Shown: piece by piece, positions 32,112 through 39,564 of the stretch
Numbering within the stretch: the first letter of the stretch is position 1
Layout of the letters: each line of letters starts with the position of its first letter
Assembly (NCBI GenBank): GCA_041740315.1
Contig: JBGSMF010000421.1
Location: 29,941-93,940 of the forward strand
Length of the DNA stretch: 64,000 nucleotides
Direction of reading: 5' to 3'
Source: JBGSMF01 sp041740315
GTDB taxonomy: Bacteria; Chloroflexota; Anaerolineae; Fen-1058
The notes under the pieces: generated by a model
What the model saw: only the letters and a program-made list of their open reading frames with translations
Databases searched by the model: none
What the model was told of the DNA's origin: nothing
Made by a program: the position numbers and the translations under genes

Positions 32112-32741
32112 ATGCCCATTTACTTGATTGGCCTAACCGGCAACATTGCCACCGGCAAAAGCGCTGTGGCCCGCATGCTGGCTGAGCTGGGAGCGCATGT
32201 CATTGACGCCGATGCGGAGGTTCACCGGCTGCAAAAACCCGGCACGCCTGTTTATGCCGCCATCGTGGCCCAGTTTGGGCCGGGCATTTTGCGGGCCGAT
32301 GGCGAAATTGACCGCGCTCGCCTGGGCGCGCTCGTATTTTCAAACCCCGCCGCGTTGGCCCGGTTAGAGGCCATTGTCCACCCAGCCGTCAACCAAGAGA
32401 TAGAATTTCAAATTTCAAATTTCAAATCTAAAATCTCAAATCTGAAATTTGAAATTTTGAATCCTATTATCGTCATCGAAGCCATCAAACTCATTGAAAC
32501 CAATCAGCACAAAACGTGCAACGCGCTATGGGTGGTAACTGCTCCTTACCAGATGCAGCTAGAACGCTTGATGCGCACCCGCAAGTTGAGCGAGGCCGAG
32601 GCGCGCACCCGCATCGAAGCCCAATCGCCGCAAGCAGACAAGATCGCGCTGGCCGATGTGGTGATTGACAACAGCGGCAGCCTGGAACAAACCCGCCGCC
32701 AGGTCAGCCAACATTTGAAGGCAATCTTGTCACAGCGATAG
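32112..32741 (+). CDS. coaE: Dephospho-CoA kinase with an internal repeat-derived insertion
   Basis: Protein of 209 residues, last enzyme of CoA synthesis. P-loop GLTGNIATGKS at 7-17, DADAEVHRLQKPG, VHPAV and QLERLMRTRKLSEAEARTRI are family marks. Between HPAVNQEI and the next core strand (IIVIEAIKLIE) lies FQISNFKSKISNLKFEI, encoded by an AT-rich inverted repeat at 32403-32463, quite unlike its GC-rich surroundings. The frame is kept, so the enzyme may still work with a surface loop. Immediately follows the DUF1361 gene. Confidence 0.9.
   Translation: MPIYLIGLTGNIATGKSAVARMLAELGAHVIDADAEVHRLQKPGTPVYAAIVAQFGPGILRADGEIDRARLGALVFSNPAALARLEAIVHPAVNQEIEFQISNFKSKISNLKFEILNPIIVIEAIKLIETNQHKTCNALWVVTAPYQMQLERLMRTRKLSEAEARTRIEAQSPQADKIALADVVIDNSGSLEQTRRQVSQHLKAILSQR
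32403..32463. repeat. AT-rich repeat inside coaE
   Basis: Built from AATTTCAAATTT-type units in both orientations (about 60 bp). Its length keeps the coaE frame. Repeats of this kind are usually intergenic. Confidence 0.75.
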
Positions 32742-32948
32742 GCAGAGTCCGTCCACAAATATAATCCCTTGATTCGCTCAAATCAAGAGTTCCAGCTACT
32801 GCATGGCTCTTTTTCTGGCTGTTGCGATTCCGTATAGTACATTTGCCAACTGGCCGGGCAGATTGGGGCAGCGGCGATCTGTGACCTTTTTTTGGCCTTC
32901 ACGACGACTATGCAGGTGTGAGCAAAAAATGATCATAAGGAGGTTAGC

Positions 32949-34379
32949 TTGAACACATCCAAATTCTTCCATTGTGCACTTGTTCTCATTCTAATATTTC
33001 CAGTCTTGGCGGCCGGCGGCTCCACACCGACGCAAGCCGCGCCTGGCCCAGTCTCAATCGCCCAGGCGACTTTGCCTCCAGGCAGTGGCCTTGACATGGG
33101 CGCTGCTTCCGCGTTAACCATCCGCTATGTGGCCCCCGGCGGCGCAGACGGCAGCAACAACTGCGCCAACAGCGCCACTCCGTGCGCTACAGTGCAGCGC
33201 GCTGTAGATGCCAGCGACGAGGGTGACGAGATCCGGGTGGCGGCAGGCGTCTATACTGACGTGAACATCCGCCCCCGCAATGATGTCACCACTACCGGCG
33301 TTGTGACGCAGGTAGTCTATATCAGCAAAACGGTGACAATCCGGGGAGGTTACACCGCGGCCTTTGCCGGCCCGCCTGACCCGGAGGTCAATCCAACCAC
33401 GCTGGACGCGCAAGGGCAGGGGCGCGTGTTGTACATCATCGGCTGGGGCAAGTCGCCAACCGTCGAAGGGCTGCGCTTGACTGACGGCTATCACCCCGTC
33501 AGTGGCGGGGGGATATATGTCTATGGGGCCGGCCCTACGATCAGCCACTGCCGAGTGTACAGCAACACGGCCGTTTTTTCCAGTGGCGGCGGGATATACT
33601 TGAATAGGAGCATCGCTGCCCTGAGCCATAATGTCATCAGCCATAACAGCGCCCAACTAGGCGGTGGGATAATGCTGAGCCAGAGCAACGCTGCTGTGAG
33701 CAATAACGTCATCAGCCATAACAACGCCGGCGACAGCGGCGGTGGGCTGTACCTGACTAACAGCAGCGGCGCTACGTTGAGCAAAAATACTATTGTCCAC
33801 AACACCGCCCAGGAGGGCGGCGGGCTGTCCTTGATTTGGCATGATGGCGGGACGCTGGACAGTAACATCATCGCCGATAACCAGGCTTCCAACGGCAGTG
33901 GGTTGTACAACTATTCTTCCGACGCATTGATACTGCACAATACTTTTGCCCGCAACACCGGCGGCCCTGGAATCTATGTGGACACTTGACCGATGAGACC
34001 CCATGGCAGCACCGTGGTGCTGCATAACGCAATTCTGGTGGGACATGCGGCGGCCATCTATATTGACGATGCGCCTAGCTCGGTCAGGCTGGAAGCGGCG
34101 CTGTGGGGCGAGGGGGCCTGGGCCAACACGCAAGACTGGAGCGGGAGCGGGGTTGTCACCAACACGCTCGAGGTGCGCGGCAATCCCGCTTTCGTGGCCC
34201 CCGACAACGGGGATTATCACATCGGCGATGCTTCGGCTGCCATCAACCGCGGCGTGAACGCCGGCGTCACGGACGATATTGATGGACAGGCGCGGCCGGC
34301 CGGGGCAGGCTATGACATTGGGGCCGACGAGTATTACGAGTCTTTCTACATCTATCTGCCGCTGGTCTTGAGGAACTGA
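32949..34379 (+). pseudogene. Secreted parallel beta-helix protein interrupted by an in-frame TGA
   Basis: Starts at TTG 32949 behind a strong AAGGAGG, with a signal peptide (FFHCALVLILIFPVLAAGG) and a right-handed beta-helix of GGGIYL / NVISHN repeats typical of pectate-lyase-like proteins. The frame stops at TGA 33987-33989 after 346 residues, then continues unbroken in the same frame for 129 more codons, ending in FYIYLPLVLRN, a tail common on Chloroflexota exported proteins. Without the stop the product is 476 residues. It may be a recent nonsense mutation, a sequencing error or readthrough. The truncated form lacks the C-terminal tail. Confidence 0.75.
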
Positions 34380-34510
34380 CGACAGGGCGGCGCGACGCTG
34401 TGTGAGGTGGGTTGTACCTCACAAGGTAAATGGATTATCCCTTGTGGCATTTTTAGACGGGCTGTGGTATGATTATGCCAGATTGCGCCAGTAAACAAGC
34501 ACAAGCCAGA

Positions 34511-35029
34511 ATGAGGTATGCTGTGACCGAATTAAGCGAATCTGATGTCAAAGTAAGGCGGGCCAAACCCTCGGATGCAGCCGTCATCAAGGCCTTTGTG
34601 TGGGATGCCACACGCGGGCGGGTTGACACAAACCGGATTGAAATCCTGGAAAAGCTGGGCGCCAAGGGGGTCTTGCTGGCCCACACCGAACGGTTGATTG
34701 GTCTGGGGGGTTTTCGGGTAGAAAACCTGGTCGCGCGCATTGAAGACTTTATAATCTACCCGGCGTCGCTGCGCCCGGTGGCGGGCAAAGTGCTCTTGGA
34801 TGCCATAGAGGCCGAGGCCAACCGGCTGCAATGCGAGATTGCATTATTCTTTATGCACATGGAAGCTCCGCAGAGCCTGGTAGACCTGTGTGAAGCGCAC
34901 GGCTATACAGTGCCAGAGATGGATAGTTGGCCGCCCGCCTGGGTCGAGGGAATCAAAGATTTTGGAGGCTCGGACCGCTTTGTGTTGTACAAGCAATTGC
35001 GAAGCGACCGTGTCTTGAAGCCAATCTAG
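34511..35029 (+). CDS. Putative GNAT-family N-acetyltransferase
   Basis: Protein of about 172 residues. VRRAKPSDAAVIKAF resembles the first strand-helix of GNAT folds and VLLAHTERLIGLGGF the core strands, with the rest fitting a single GNAT domain. The AcCoA loop is poorly conserved, so function is tentative. The start is uncertain: ATG 34469 or ATG 34511; a TGGTATGAT extended -10 at 34466-34473 would place the transcript start after 34469, so I favour the later one. Confidence 0.55.
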   Translation: MRYAVTELSESDVKVRRAKPSDAAVIKAFVWDATRGRVDTNRIEILEKLGAKGVLLAHTERLIGLGGFRVENLVARIEDFIIYPASLRPVAGKVLLDAIEAEANRLQCEIALFFMHMEAPQSLVDLCEAHGYTVPEMDSWPPAWVEGIKDFGGSDRFVLYKQLRSDRVLKPI

Positions 35030-35034
35030 GCCTA

Positions 35035-35178
35035 TTTTTCGCACCCGTAGGCTTGCATCCCCATGCAAGCCGATTGCAGGGAATGTTCGCGCACACCCTG
35101 GACTGCCCGTCCAGGGCAGGCTTGCACCCTGGCGGCAGACAGGGTGTAGGGATGCGCGAACTGCGAAAAACGGGCTAA
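35035..35178. repeat. Complex palindromic repeat
   Basis: Outer arms TTTTTCGCA / TGCGAAAAA enclose nested palindromes: GGCTTGCAT-CCCC-ATGCAAGCC at 35050-35071 and GTTCGCGCA...TGCGCGAAC. MITE-like; no coding content seen. Confidence 0.65.
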
Positions 35179-35209
35179 GAGAGACAAAATACTGTTCTAG
35201 GGAAACAAA

Positions 35210-35437
35210 ATGCAAGGAATTGTCAACTTTTACAACCAGCACCCCAAACTGACCATGTGGGCTGTGTTGGCAATAGGCATGGTCATCATCTTGCTTTGGT
35301 CAGCCAAAGACGTGGGGCTGTTGCCATCGCAAACACTGGCGCTGGTGGTGGCCACCATTGGCCTGGCTGGCTTGTGTGTATGGATCATTGGCTGGGAAGA
35401 CGAAGAGGAGAACCCAGAAGAGGCCCCATCACCTTAG
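35210..35437 (+). CDS. Small two-helix membrane protein
   Basis: Protein of 75 residues with two membrane segments (LTMWAVLAIGMVIILLW and TLALVVATIGLAGLCVWIIG) and an acidic cytosolic-like tail (WEDEEENPEE). Function unknown. It converges on the next gene with a shared bidirectional terminator. Confidence 0.65.
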   Translation: MQGIVNFYNQHPKLTMWAVLAIGMVIILLWSAKDVGLLPSQTLALVVATIGLAGLCVWIIGWEDEEENPEEAPSP

Positions 35438-35461
35438 CAGCAAACAAGTTTCCAATGCTAG

Positions 35462-35502
35462 AAAACGACCGCGCCCACACTTGCTGTAGGCGCGGTCGTT
35501 TT
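35462..35502. terminator. Bidirectional intrinsic terminator
   Basis: Perfect 14-bp stem AAAACGACCGCGCC / GGCGCGGTCGTTTT with a 13-base loop, between convergent genes ending at 35437 and 35510. Both strands end in TTTT. Confidence 0.9.
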
Positions 35503-35509
35503 GATTATG

Positions 35510-36463
35510 TTACCACCACACCAAGAACGATGTCCGCGTAGAAACCACCAGCGTAGCAAAAGTCACCCGCACATCAACCGTAATGCGCCGTCCTGGCGGC
35601 TGCTGCCCCAGGTCAAAAGTGATGGTAGTATAGCCGCGCTGGTCGGTCTGAGGCAGGCTCAGGACCTGATCGCCCGTAGGGAAATGGACAATCGCCGAAA
35701 CTGTGGCATCTTGCACCGCTTGCCCAAATTGATTCAGCACATACACATGCAGCGTCTGATCACCCGTGCGCCCGGTCACAGCCTTGCGTAAGGAAGCAGC
35801 CGGTTTCAGGCGAATAGCGTCTGCCGTCTGCACCTGCAAGCTATCTGGGCGCGGCATCGGGTTTTGCAAATCTTGGGGCAGGTTGAGCACGGCATAGGTC
35901 TCGCCCAAATTCCCCAACCTGACCCGCTGCTCTGCTGGCGCGTTGGGATGCCATTCCATGCGCGCCCGCTGGAAATACTGAATGCCGTTCTTGGAGTCAT
36001 ACTCGGTGATGGGCAGGCCAAACATGTCGCTGCCCCCATGCGCGTTGTAAAAGTTTAGGAACGAAAAGACAACAATGTGCCCGGTTTCAGGGAAATAGCG
36101 CCGGTTGGGGTCGCCTGAAGCGGGAATATCGGCAGCAGAAATGGGCGGGGCGCCCAGGCCCAACAAATTACCCAATGGCCCGGTCTGCACACGCCAAGAC
36201 GCTTCATTTTCAGGATAAAGGTCTAGGCGCATCCGTTGAAAGTATTGCACCTGGCGGCCGTCTTGAATAAACGCTTCGGTGATGGGGTAACCCAAGATTT
36301 CTGCCCCGCCGCGCGCGTTGAAAAAGGCCAAAAAATCGCCTCGCACTGTGTGGCCGGTGAGAGGGAAATATTGCAAAGGCTCTGCCTGAGCCTGAACGTT
36401 AACAATCACCGCCAACAGGCTCCCCAGCACACCTAACACAACCAGCCAACCAAGTTTTTTCAT
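35510..36463 (-). CDS. Secreted protein with tandem YFPxTGH...GYPITE...VQYFQR repeats
   Basis: Protein of 317 residues. Signal peptide MKKLGWLVVLGVLGSLLAVI, then two copies (about residues 35-95 and 105-165) of a repeat: YFPxTGHxV, FLxFxNxxGGxxxxGxPITE, QYFQRxRxExxP. It ends in an Ig-like beta domain (LHVYVLNQFGQAVQDATVSA). The repeat is frequent in Chloroflexota exported proteins and probably binds wall or surface sugars, but this is unproven. I chose ATG 36463, with GAGG nine bases upstream. Confidence 0.75.
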   Translation of the reverse strand: MKKLGWLVVLGVLGSLLAVIVNVQAQAEPLQYFPLTGHTVRGDFLAFFNARGGAEILGYPITEAFIQDGRQVQYFQRMRLDLYPENEASWRVQTGPLGNLLGLGAPPISAADIPASGDPNRRYFPETGHIVVFSFLNFYNAHGGSDMFGLPITEYDSKNGIQYFQRARMEWHPNAPAEQRVRLGNLGETYAVLNLPQDLQNPMPRPDSLQVQTADAIRLKPAASLRKAVTGRTGDQTLHVYVLNQFGQAVQDATVSAIVHFPTGDQVLSLPQTDQRGYTTITFDLGQQPPGRRITVDVRVTFATLVVSTRTSFLVWW

Positions 36464-36620
36464 CACCCTCATCCTCAACAATCCCCCCGTCACGGGTTGT
36501 TCCAAGTCATACAAAAATTGTACAACAGACAATGCGTTTTGGCAATTTTGGCTACCTCCAATTTCCAAGCTGCTCACTGGCGCATGGAGATGCGCCAGAT
36601 ACGGCTATTTGGAAACTGGA

Positions 36621-36732
36621 GTGGTTACATGGCGTTCTGGGTTATCCTGTGGTATCATACCTAGTGGAGCCGTGATGATTGCATCAGCGATTGTGGTTAC
36701 ATGGCGTTCTGGGTTATCCTGTGGTATCATAC
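36621..36732 (+). repeat. Duplicated 40-bp promoter-containing segment
   Basis: A perfect 40-bp direct repeat (36621-36660 and 36693-36732, 72-bp period), each copy ending in TGGTATCAT, an extended -10 box. The second copy's -10 lies 6 bp before the ATG at 36736. Confidence 0.85.
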
Positions 36733-36735
36733 GCC

Positions 36736-37635
36736 ATGATGAACAGCATATCAGATTCCACTCCTCCTGCAAGCGGACAATTTGTCCGGGTAGATGTCAC
36801 ACTTCGCTCCAGTGGTTTGTGGTTAGGGCCTGTTTGGGCAGTATTGTGTGGCATCATTGCCTCTGGCCGCTTTAGCTGGGATGCGCGCGGGGCACTTTTG
36901 GCCGGATTGACGCTTTTTCTGGTAGATGGCCTGTGGGCCACTTGTTGGACCAACGTCGTAGAAACCAATTGGGGGGCTATTGCGGCTCGCTGGAACACCA
37001 GCCCCCCACCCCTCCGCCCGCGCACGCTACCTTACATGCGGCTGGGCGCTCCTGGCGACCGCGCCACACGTTGGCTGTCTCAACTGGCCTACTGGTGGCA
37101 AACCGATTCGCAACCGCTCGTCAGCACCACCTTTTCAAGCATCGTCATTTGCGTGGCGCTAGGCGCAGGGCTGGCAGCTGTTTTGGGATGGCCAGTGCTC
37201 GCACTTTCAGCCGCAGCACTGGCCATTGTGCAAATTGGCATTGTGATCAACCGCGCCACCGGCCAGCCGGTCCCCGCCGTCGAATCTGTCCTCGAAATCG
37301 GGCTGGCCTGGCTGGTTGGGCATGCCGCCTTTGGGGCGATCAGCCTCAGCTCGGCCCTGCTGGCGGCGCTCTTTACTCTTACATTCGTGGGTGGGCGACA
37401 GCTCGCCGAGCAAGACACTGGCCTGCCAAATTGGCGCTGGCCTCAGCTGATTGCCGCACTGGTTCTGCTGCTAACGCATAATCCCCTGCCCGCCCTGGTC
37501 CTTTTTTTCGTCTTGTTTGCGCAAATGCTGCTAGAGCCTGGACTGAAGCAAGGACGTGGGGGGGCTTGGTTTGTCCGCAGCAGCCAGGCCTGGCTAATAG
37601 CTGCCATGTTAATCTCGGCGTTCACCATCAGCTAA
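36736..37635 (+). CDS. Multi-pass membrane protein, unknown function
   Basis: Unrecognised protein of 299 residues with about seven to eight membrane segments, for example PVWAVLCGIIASG, VVICVALGAGLAAVLGW-like core and PALVLFFVLFAQMLLEP. A soluble loop at about residues 80-120 is rich in Pro/Arg. The likely promoter -10 lies only 6 bp before the ATG, so the mRNA may be leaderless. I do not recognise a family. Confidence 0.7.
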   Translation: MMNSISDSTPPASGQFVRVDVTLRSSGLWLGPVWAVLCGIIASGRFSWDARGALLAGLTLFLVDGLWATCWTNVVETNWGAIAARWNTSPPPLRPRTLPYMRLGAPGDRATRWLSQLAYWWQTDSQPLVSTTFSSIVICVALGAGLAAVLGWPVLALSAAALAIVQIGIVINRATGQPVPAVESVLEIGLAWLVGHAAFGAISLSSALLAALFTLTFVGGRQLAEQDTGLPNWRWPQLIAALVLLLTHNPLPALVLFFVLFAQMLLEPGLKQGRGGAWFVRSSQAWLIAAMLISAFTIS

Positions 37636-37646
37636 GGAATGAGAAA

Positions 37647-37702
37647 GAAATAACTTGTCCATCAGTCAAGCTGTCTGCGCCCTCAACATGGGCAAGTTAT
37701 TT
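37647..37702. repeat. Inverted repeat between membrane protein and methyltransferase genes
   Basis: AAATAACTTGTCCA / TGGGCAAGTTATTT, 13 of 14 bp matching around about 28 bases. Possible weak terminator or small repeat. Confidence 0.5.
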
Positions 37703-37744
37703 AATCCTTAGCCCTAAGAAGCAATATATCCGAGGTGCCCGCCT

Positions 37745-38629
37745 TTGGCTGTTCATCCCCTCACCCTCTTGTCTTTGCCTCTCTCACTTCCCTTGCCCTC
37801 TGTTCGTCTGGCGCTTGCCGCCTTGTTCTTGGCGGCATTAATTCTGCTGGTCTATTGGGAATTGGTCATCGCTGAAGGCGTCCATCTCGGTTCGTGCGTT
37901 GTCAGGCTGTTGTACGACTGGACCGCTCCCCGCTACAACTCGATCAAATGCTTTGGCGCAGAGGATGAGGCATTGTTTTTGGGCGCGCCGCTGGCGCAAA
38001 CGCTGGCCCACCTGCCTGCCCCGTTTGTGCTAGATGTGGCCTGTGGCACAGGCCGCCTGCCATCAACTTTGCTGAGCCAGCCCCAGTTTTCTGGGCACAT
38101 TATCGGGTTGGATGCCTCGCGCAAAATGCTGAATGTAGCCGCCCGCGCCCCGGACAGCCGGGTTACACTTGTGTGGCAATCTGCCGAGCGGTTGCCATTC
38201 CAGCCTGGCACATTTGATGCCGTCACCTGCTTGGAGGCTCTTGAATTTGTGCCCAATGCGTCACGCGCACTAGCCGAGATAGCGCGCGTGCTGCGGCCAG
38301 GCGGCATCTTGCTGACCAGCAATCGTATTGGCCCCTGGGCCAAGCTCATGCCAAGGCATACCATGAGCACCATGGCATTGGGGCAAAGGTTGGGCCAGCT
38401 TGGTTTTGAGCGCATCCACAAGCAGACCTGGCAAGTTGAATACGACCTGGTGTGGGCAATCCGCGGTGGCAGTGACAGCCATAGCAAGGCTTGCACCCTG
38501 GCAGATAGCCTGGCCTGCCCACACTGCCACGCCAGGTTAAGCCGCATCACCGCGGCCTGGCAGTGCGCAGCATGCCAACGCGCCTACCCCATTGCGTCCG
38601 ATGGGGTGATTGAGATGCTGGGGCGATGA
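37745..38629 (+). CDS. Membrane-anchored class I methyltransferase with Trm112-like zinc ribbon
   Basis: Protein of 294 residues from TTG 37745. A hydrophobic segment at about 20-45 (LALAALFLAALILLVYW) precedes a SAM methyltransferase: VLDVACGTGRLPSTLL, GLDASRKML, TFDAVTCLEALEFV, IARVLRPGGILLTS. The C-terminus has CPHC...CAAC, a Trm112-like ribbon ending YPIASDGVIEML. The substrate is unknown; quinone or lipid methylation would fit membrane anchoring. The start codon is uncertain because no strong ribosome site is visible. Confidence 0.75.
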   Translation: MAVHPLTLLSLPLSLPLPSVRLALAALFLAALILLVYWELVIAEGVHLGSCVVRLLYDWTAPRYNSIKCFGAEDEALFLGAPLAQTLAHLPAPFVLDVACGTGRLPSTLLSQPQFSGHIIGLDASRKMLNVAARAPDSRVTLVWQSAERLPFQPGTFDAVTCLEALEFVPNASRALAEIARVLRPGGILLTSNRIGPWAKLMPRHTMSTMALGQRLGQLGFERIHKQTWQVEYDLVWAIRGGSDSHSKACTLADSLACPHCHARLSRITAAWQCAACQRAYPIASDGVIEMLGR

Positions 38630-38657
38630 CCTGATTCAACTATACAGGAGCATGCCA

Positions 38658-39428
38658 ATGAAAACTAGGATTATGCGCTACCAATCGGCCATTGGCCCTG
38701 CCTACGGGCTGCTAGAGGGGAATATCGTATATGACCTCATCGGCCAAGACATTTTTAGCCCGCTCCAAAAAGGCGCAGCGATTGGCCCCATTGACGAGCT
38801 GGCGCTTTTGCCTCCCGTGCAAGCGGGCAAGATCATTGCGCTGGGCCGCAATTATGCTGAGCATGCCAAAGAACATAATGCAGATGTCCCTACCCAACCG
38901 CTCATCTTTCTCAAAGCGCCCTCTAGCGTCATTGGGCCGGGGCAGCCGATCCAGTTGACGCCGCTCTCTCAGCGTATAGAGCACGAGGCCGAGCTGGTGG
39001 TGGTCATTGGCAAACAATGCAAGGCCGTGGCCGAGGCCAAAGCCTGGAGTGTGGTGCTGGGCGTGACTTGCGGCAACGATGTAACCGCGCGCGACCTGCA
39101 GCGCAGTGATGGCCAATGGGCGCGTGGCAAGAGCTTTGACACCTTTTGCCCACTGGGCCCATATATTGTCACGGGGCTGCCGCCAGAGCAGATTGATAAT
39201 CTGAGCATCGTCTGCCGCGTCAATGGCGAGATACGCCAAAATGGCAACACGCAGCAAATGATTTTCAAACTGCCTCACCTCATCGCTTACATCACAGCGG
39301 TGATGACGCTCTATCCCGGCGATGTCCTCATGACCGGCACGCCGGCCGGGGTTGGCCCGCTGCAACACGGCGATGTGGTCGAGGTGGATATTGAGCACGT
39401 AGGAGTATTGCGCAATCCGGTTGAGTAA
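38658..39428 (+). CDS. Fumarylacetoacetate hydrolase family protein
   Basis: Protein of 256 residues. The FAH fold is shown by GRNYAEHAKEHN, FLKAPSSVIGPGQPI, the metal-binding IEHEAELVVVIGK, GNDVTARDLQRSDGQWARGK and GDVLMTGTPAGVGPL. Family members are hydrolases or isomerases of aromatic and sugar acid pathways, such as 5-carboxymethyl-2-hydroxymuconate isomerase or acylpyruvase; the substrate is not clear here. I chose ATG 38658 with AGGAG seven bases upstream. Confidence 0.9.
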   Translation: MKTRIMRYQSAIGPAYGLLEGNIVYDLIGQDIFSPLQKGAAIGPIDELALLPPVQAGKIIALGRNYAEHAKEHNADVPTQPLIFLKAPSSVIGPGQPIQLTPLSQRIEHEAELVVVIGKQCKAVAEAKAWSVVLGVTCGNDVTARDLQRSDGQWARGKSFDTFCPLGPYIVTGLPPEQIDNLSIVCRVNGEIRQNGNTQQMIFKLPHLIAYITAVMTLYPGDVLMTGTPAGVGPLQHGDVVEVDIEHVGVLRNPVE

Positions 39429-39471
39429 AAATTTCCCGCATCGTCTTAATCTACGTGCTTGAATGTCTAAT

Positions 39472-39543
39472 TTCACCACTGAGACACTGAGGGCACAGAG
39501 ATTTTACAAATTTTCTCCGTGTTCTCCGTGTCTCAGTGGTTAG
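39472..39543. repeat. Palindromic ACTGAGACAC repeat upstream of glmS
   Basis: ACCACTGAGACAC / GTGTCTCAGTGGT with internal CAGAG / CTCCG segments. A related but diverged repeat (CACAGAG / CTCTGTG) is at 56253-56330. Confidence 0.65.
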
Positions 39544-39564
39544 AAAAACTGAAAACGAGGTAAT

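Noticed and set aside
32768..32787. CTTGATT...AATCAAG hairpin after coaE considered as a tRNA or terminator
   Set aside because: No cloverleaf can be drawn and no T-run follows.
33987..33989. TGA as a selenocysteine codon
   Set aside because: The protein is a secreted beta-helix with no redox motif and no SECIS-like hairpin directly follows.
36621..36732. Two exact 40-bp repeats considered as a minimal CRISPR array
   Set aside because: Only two copies, 32-bp gap, each ends in a promoter-like box, and no cas gene is nearby.
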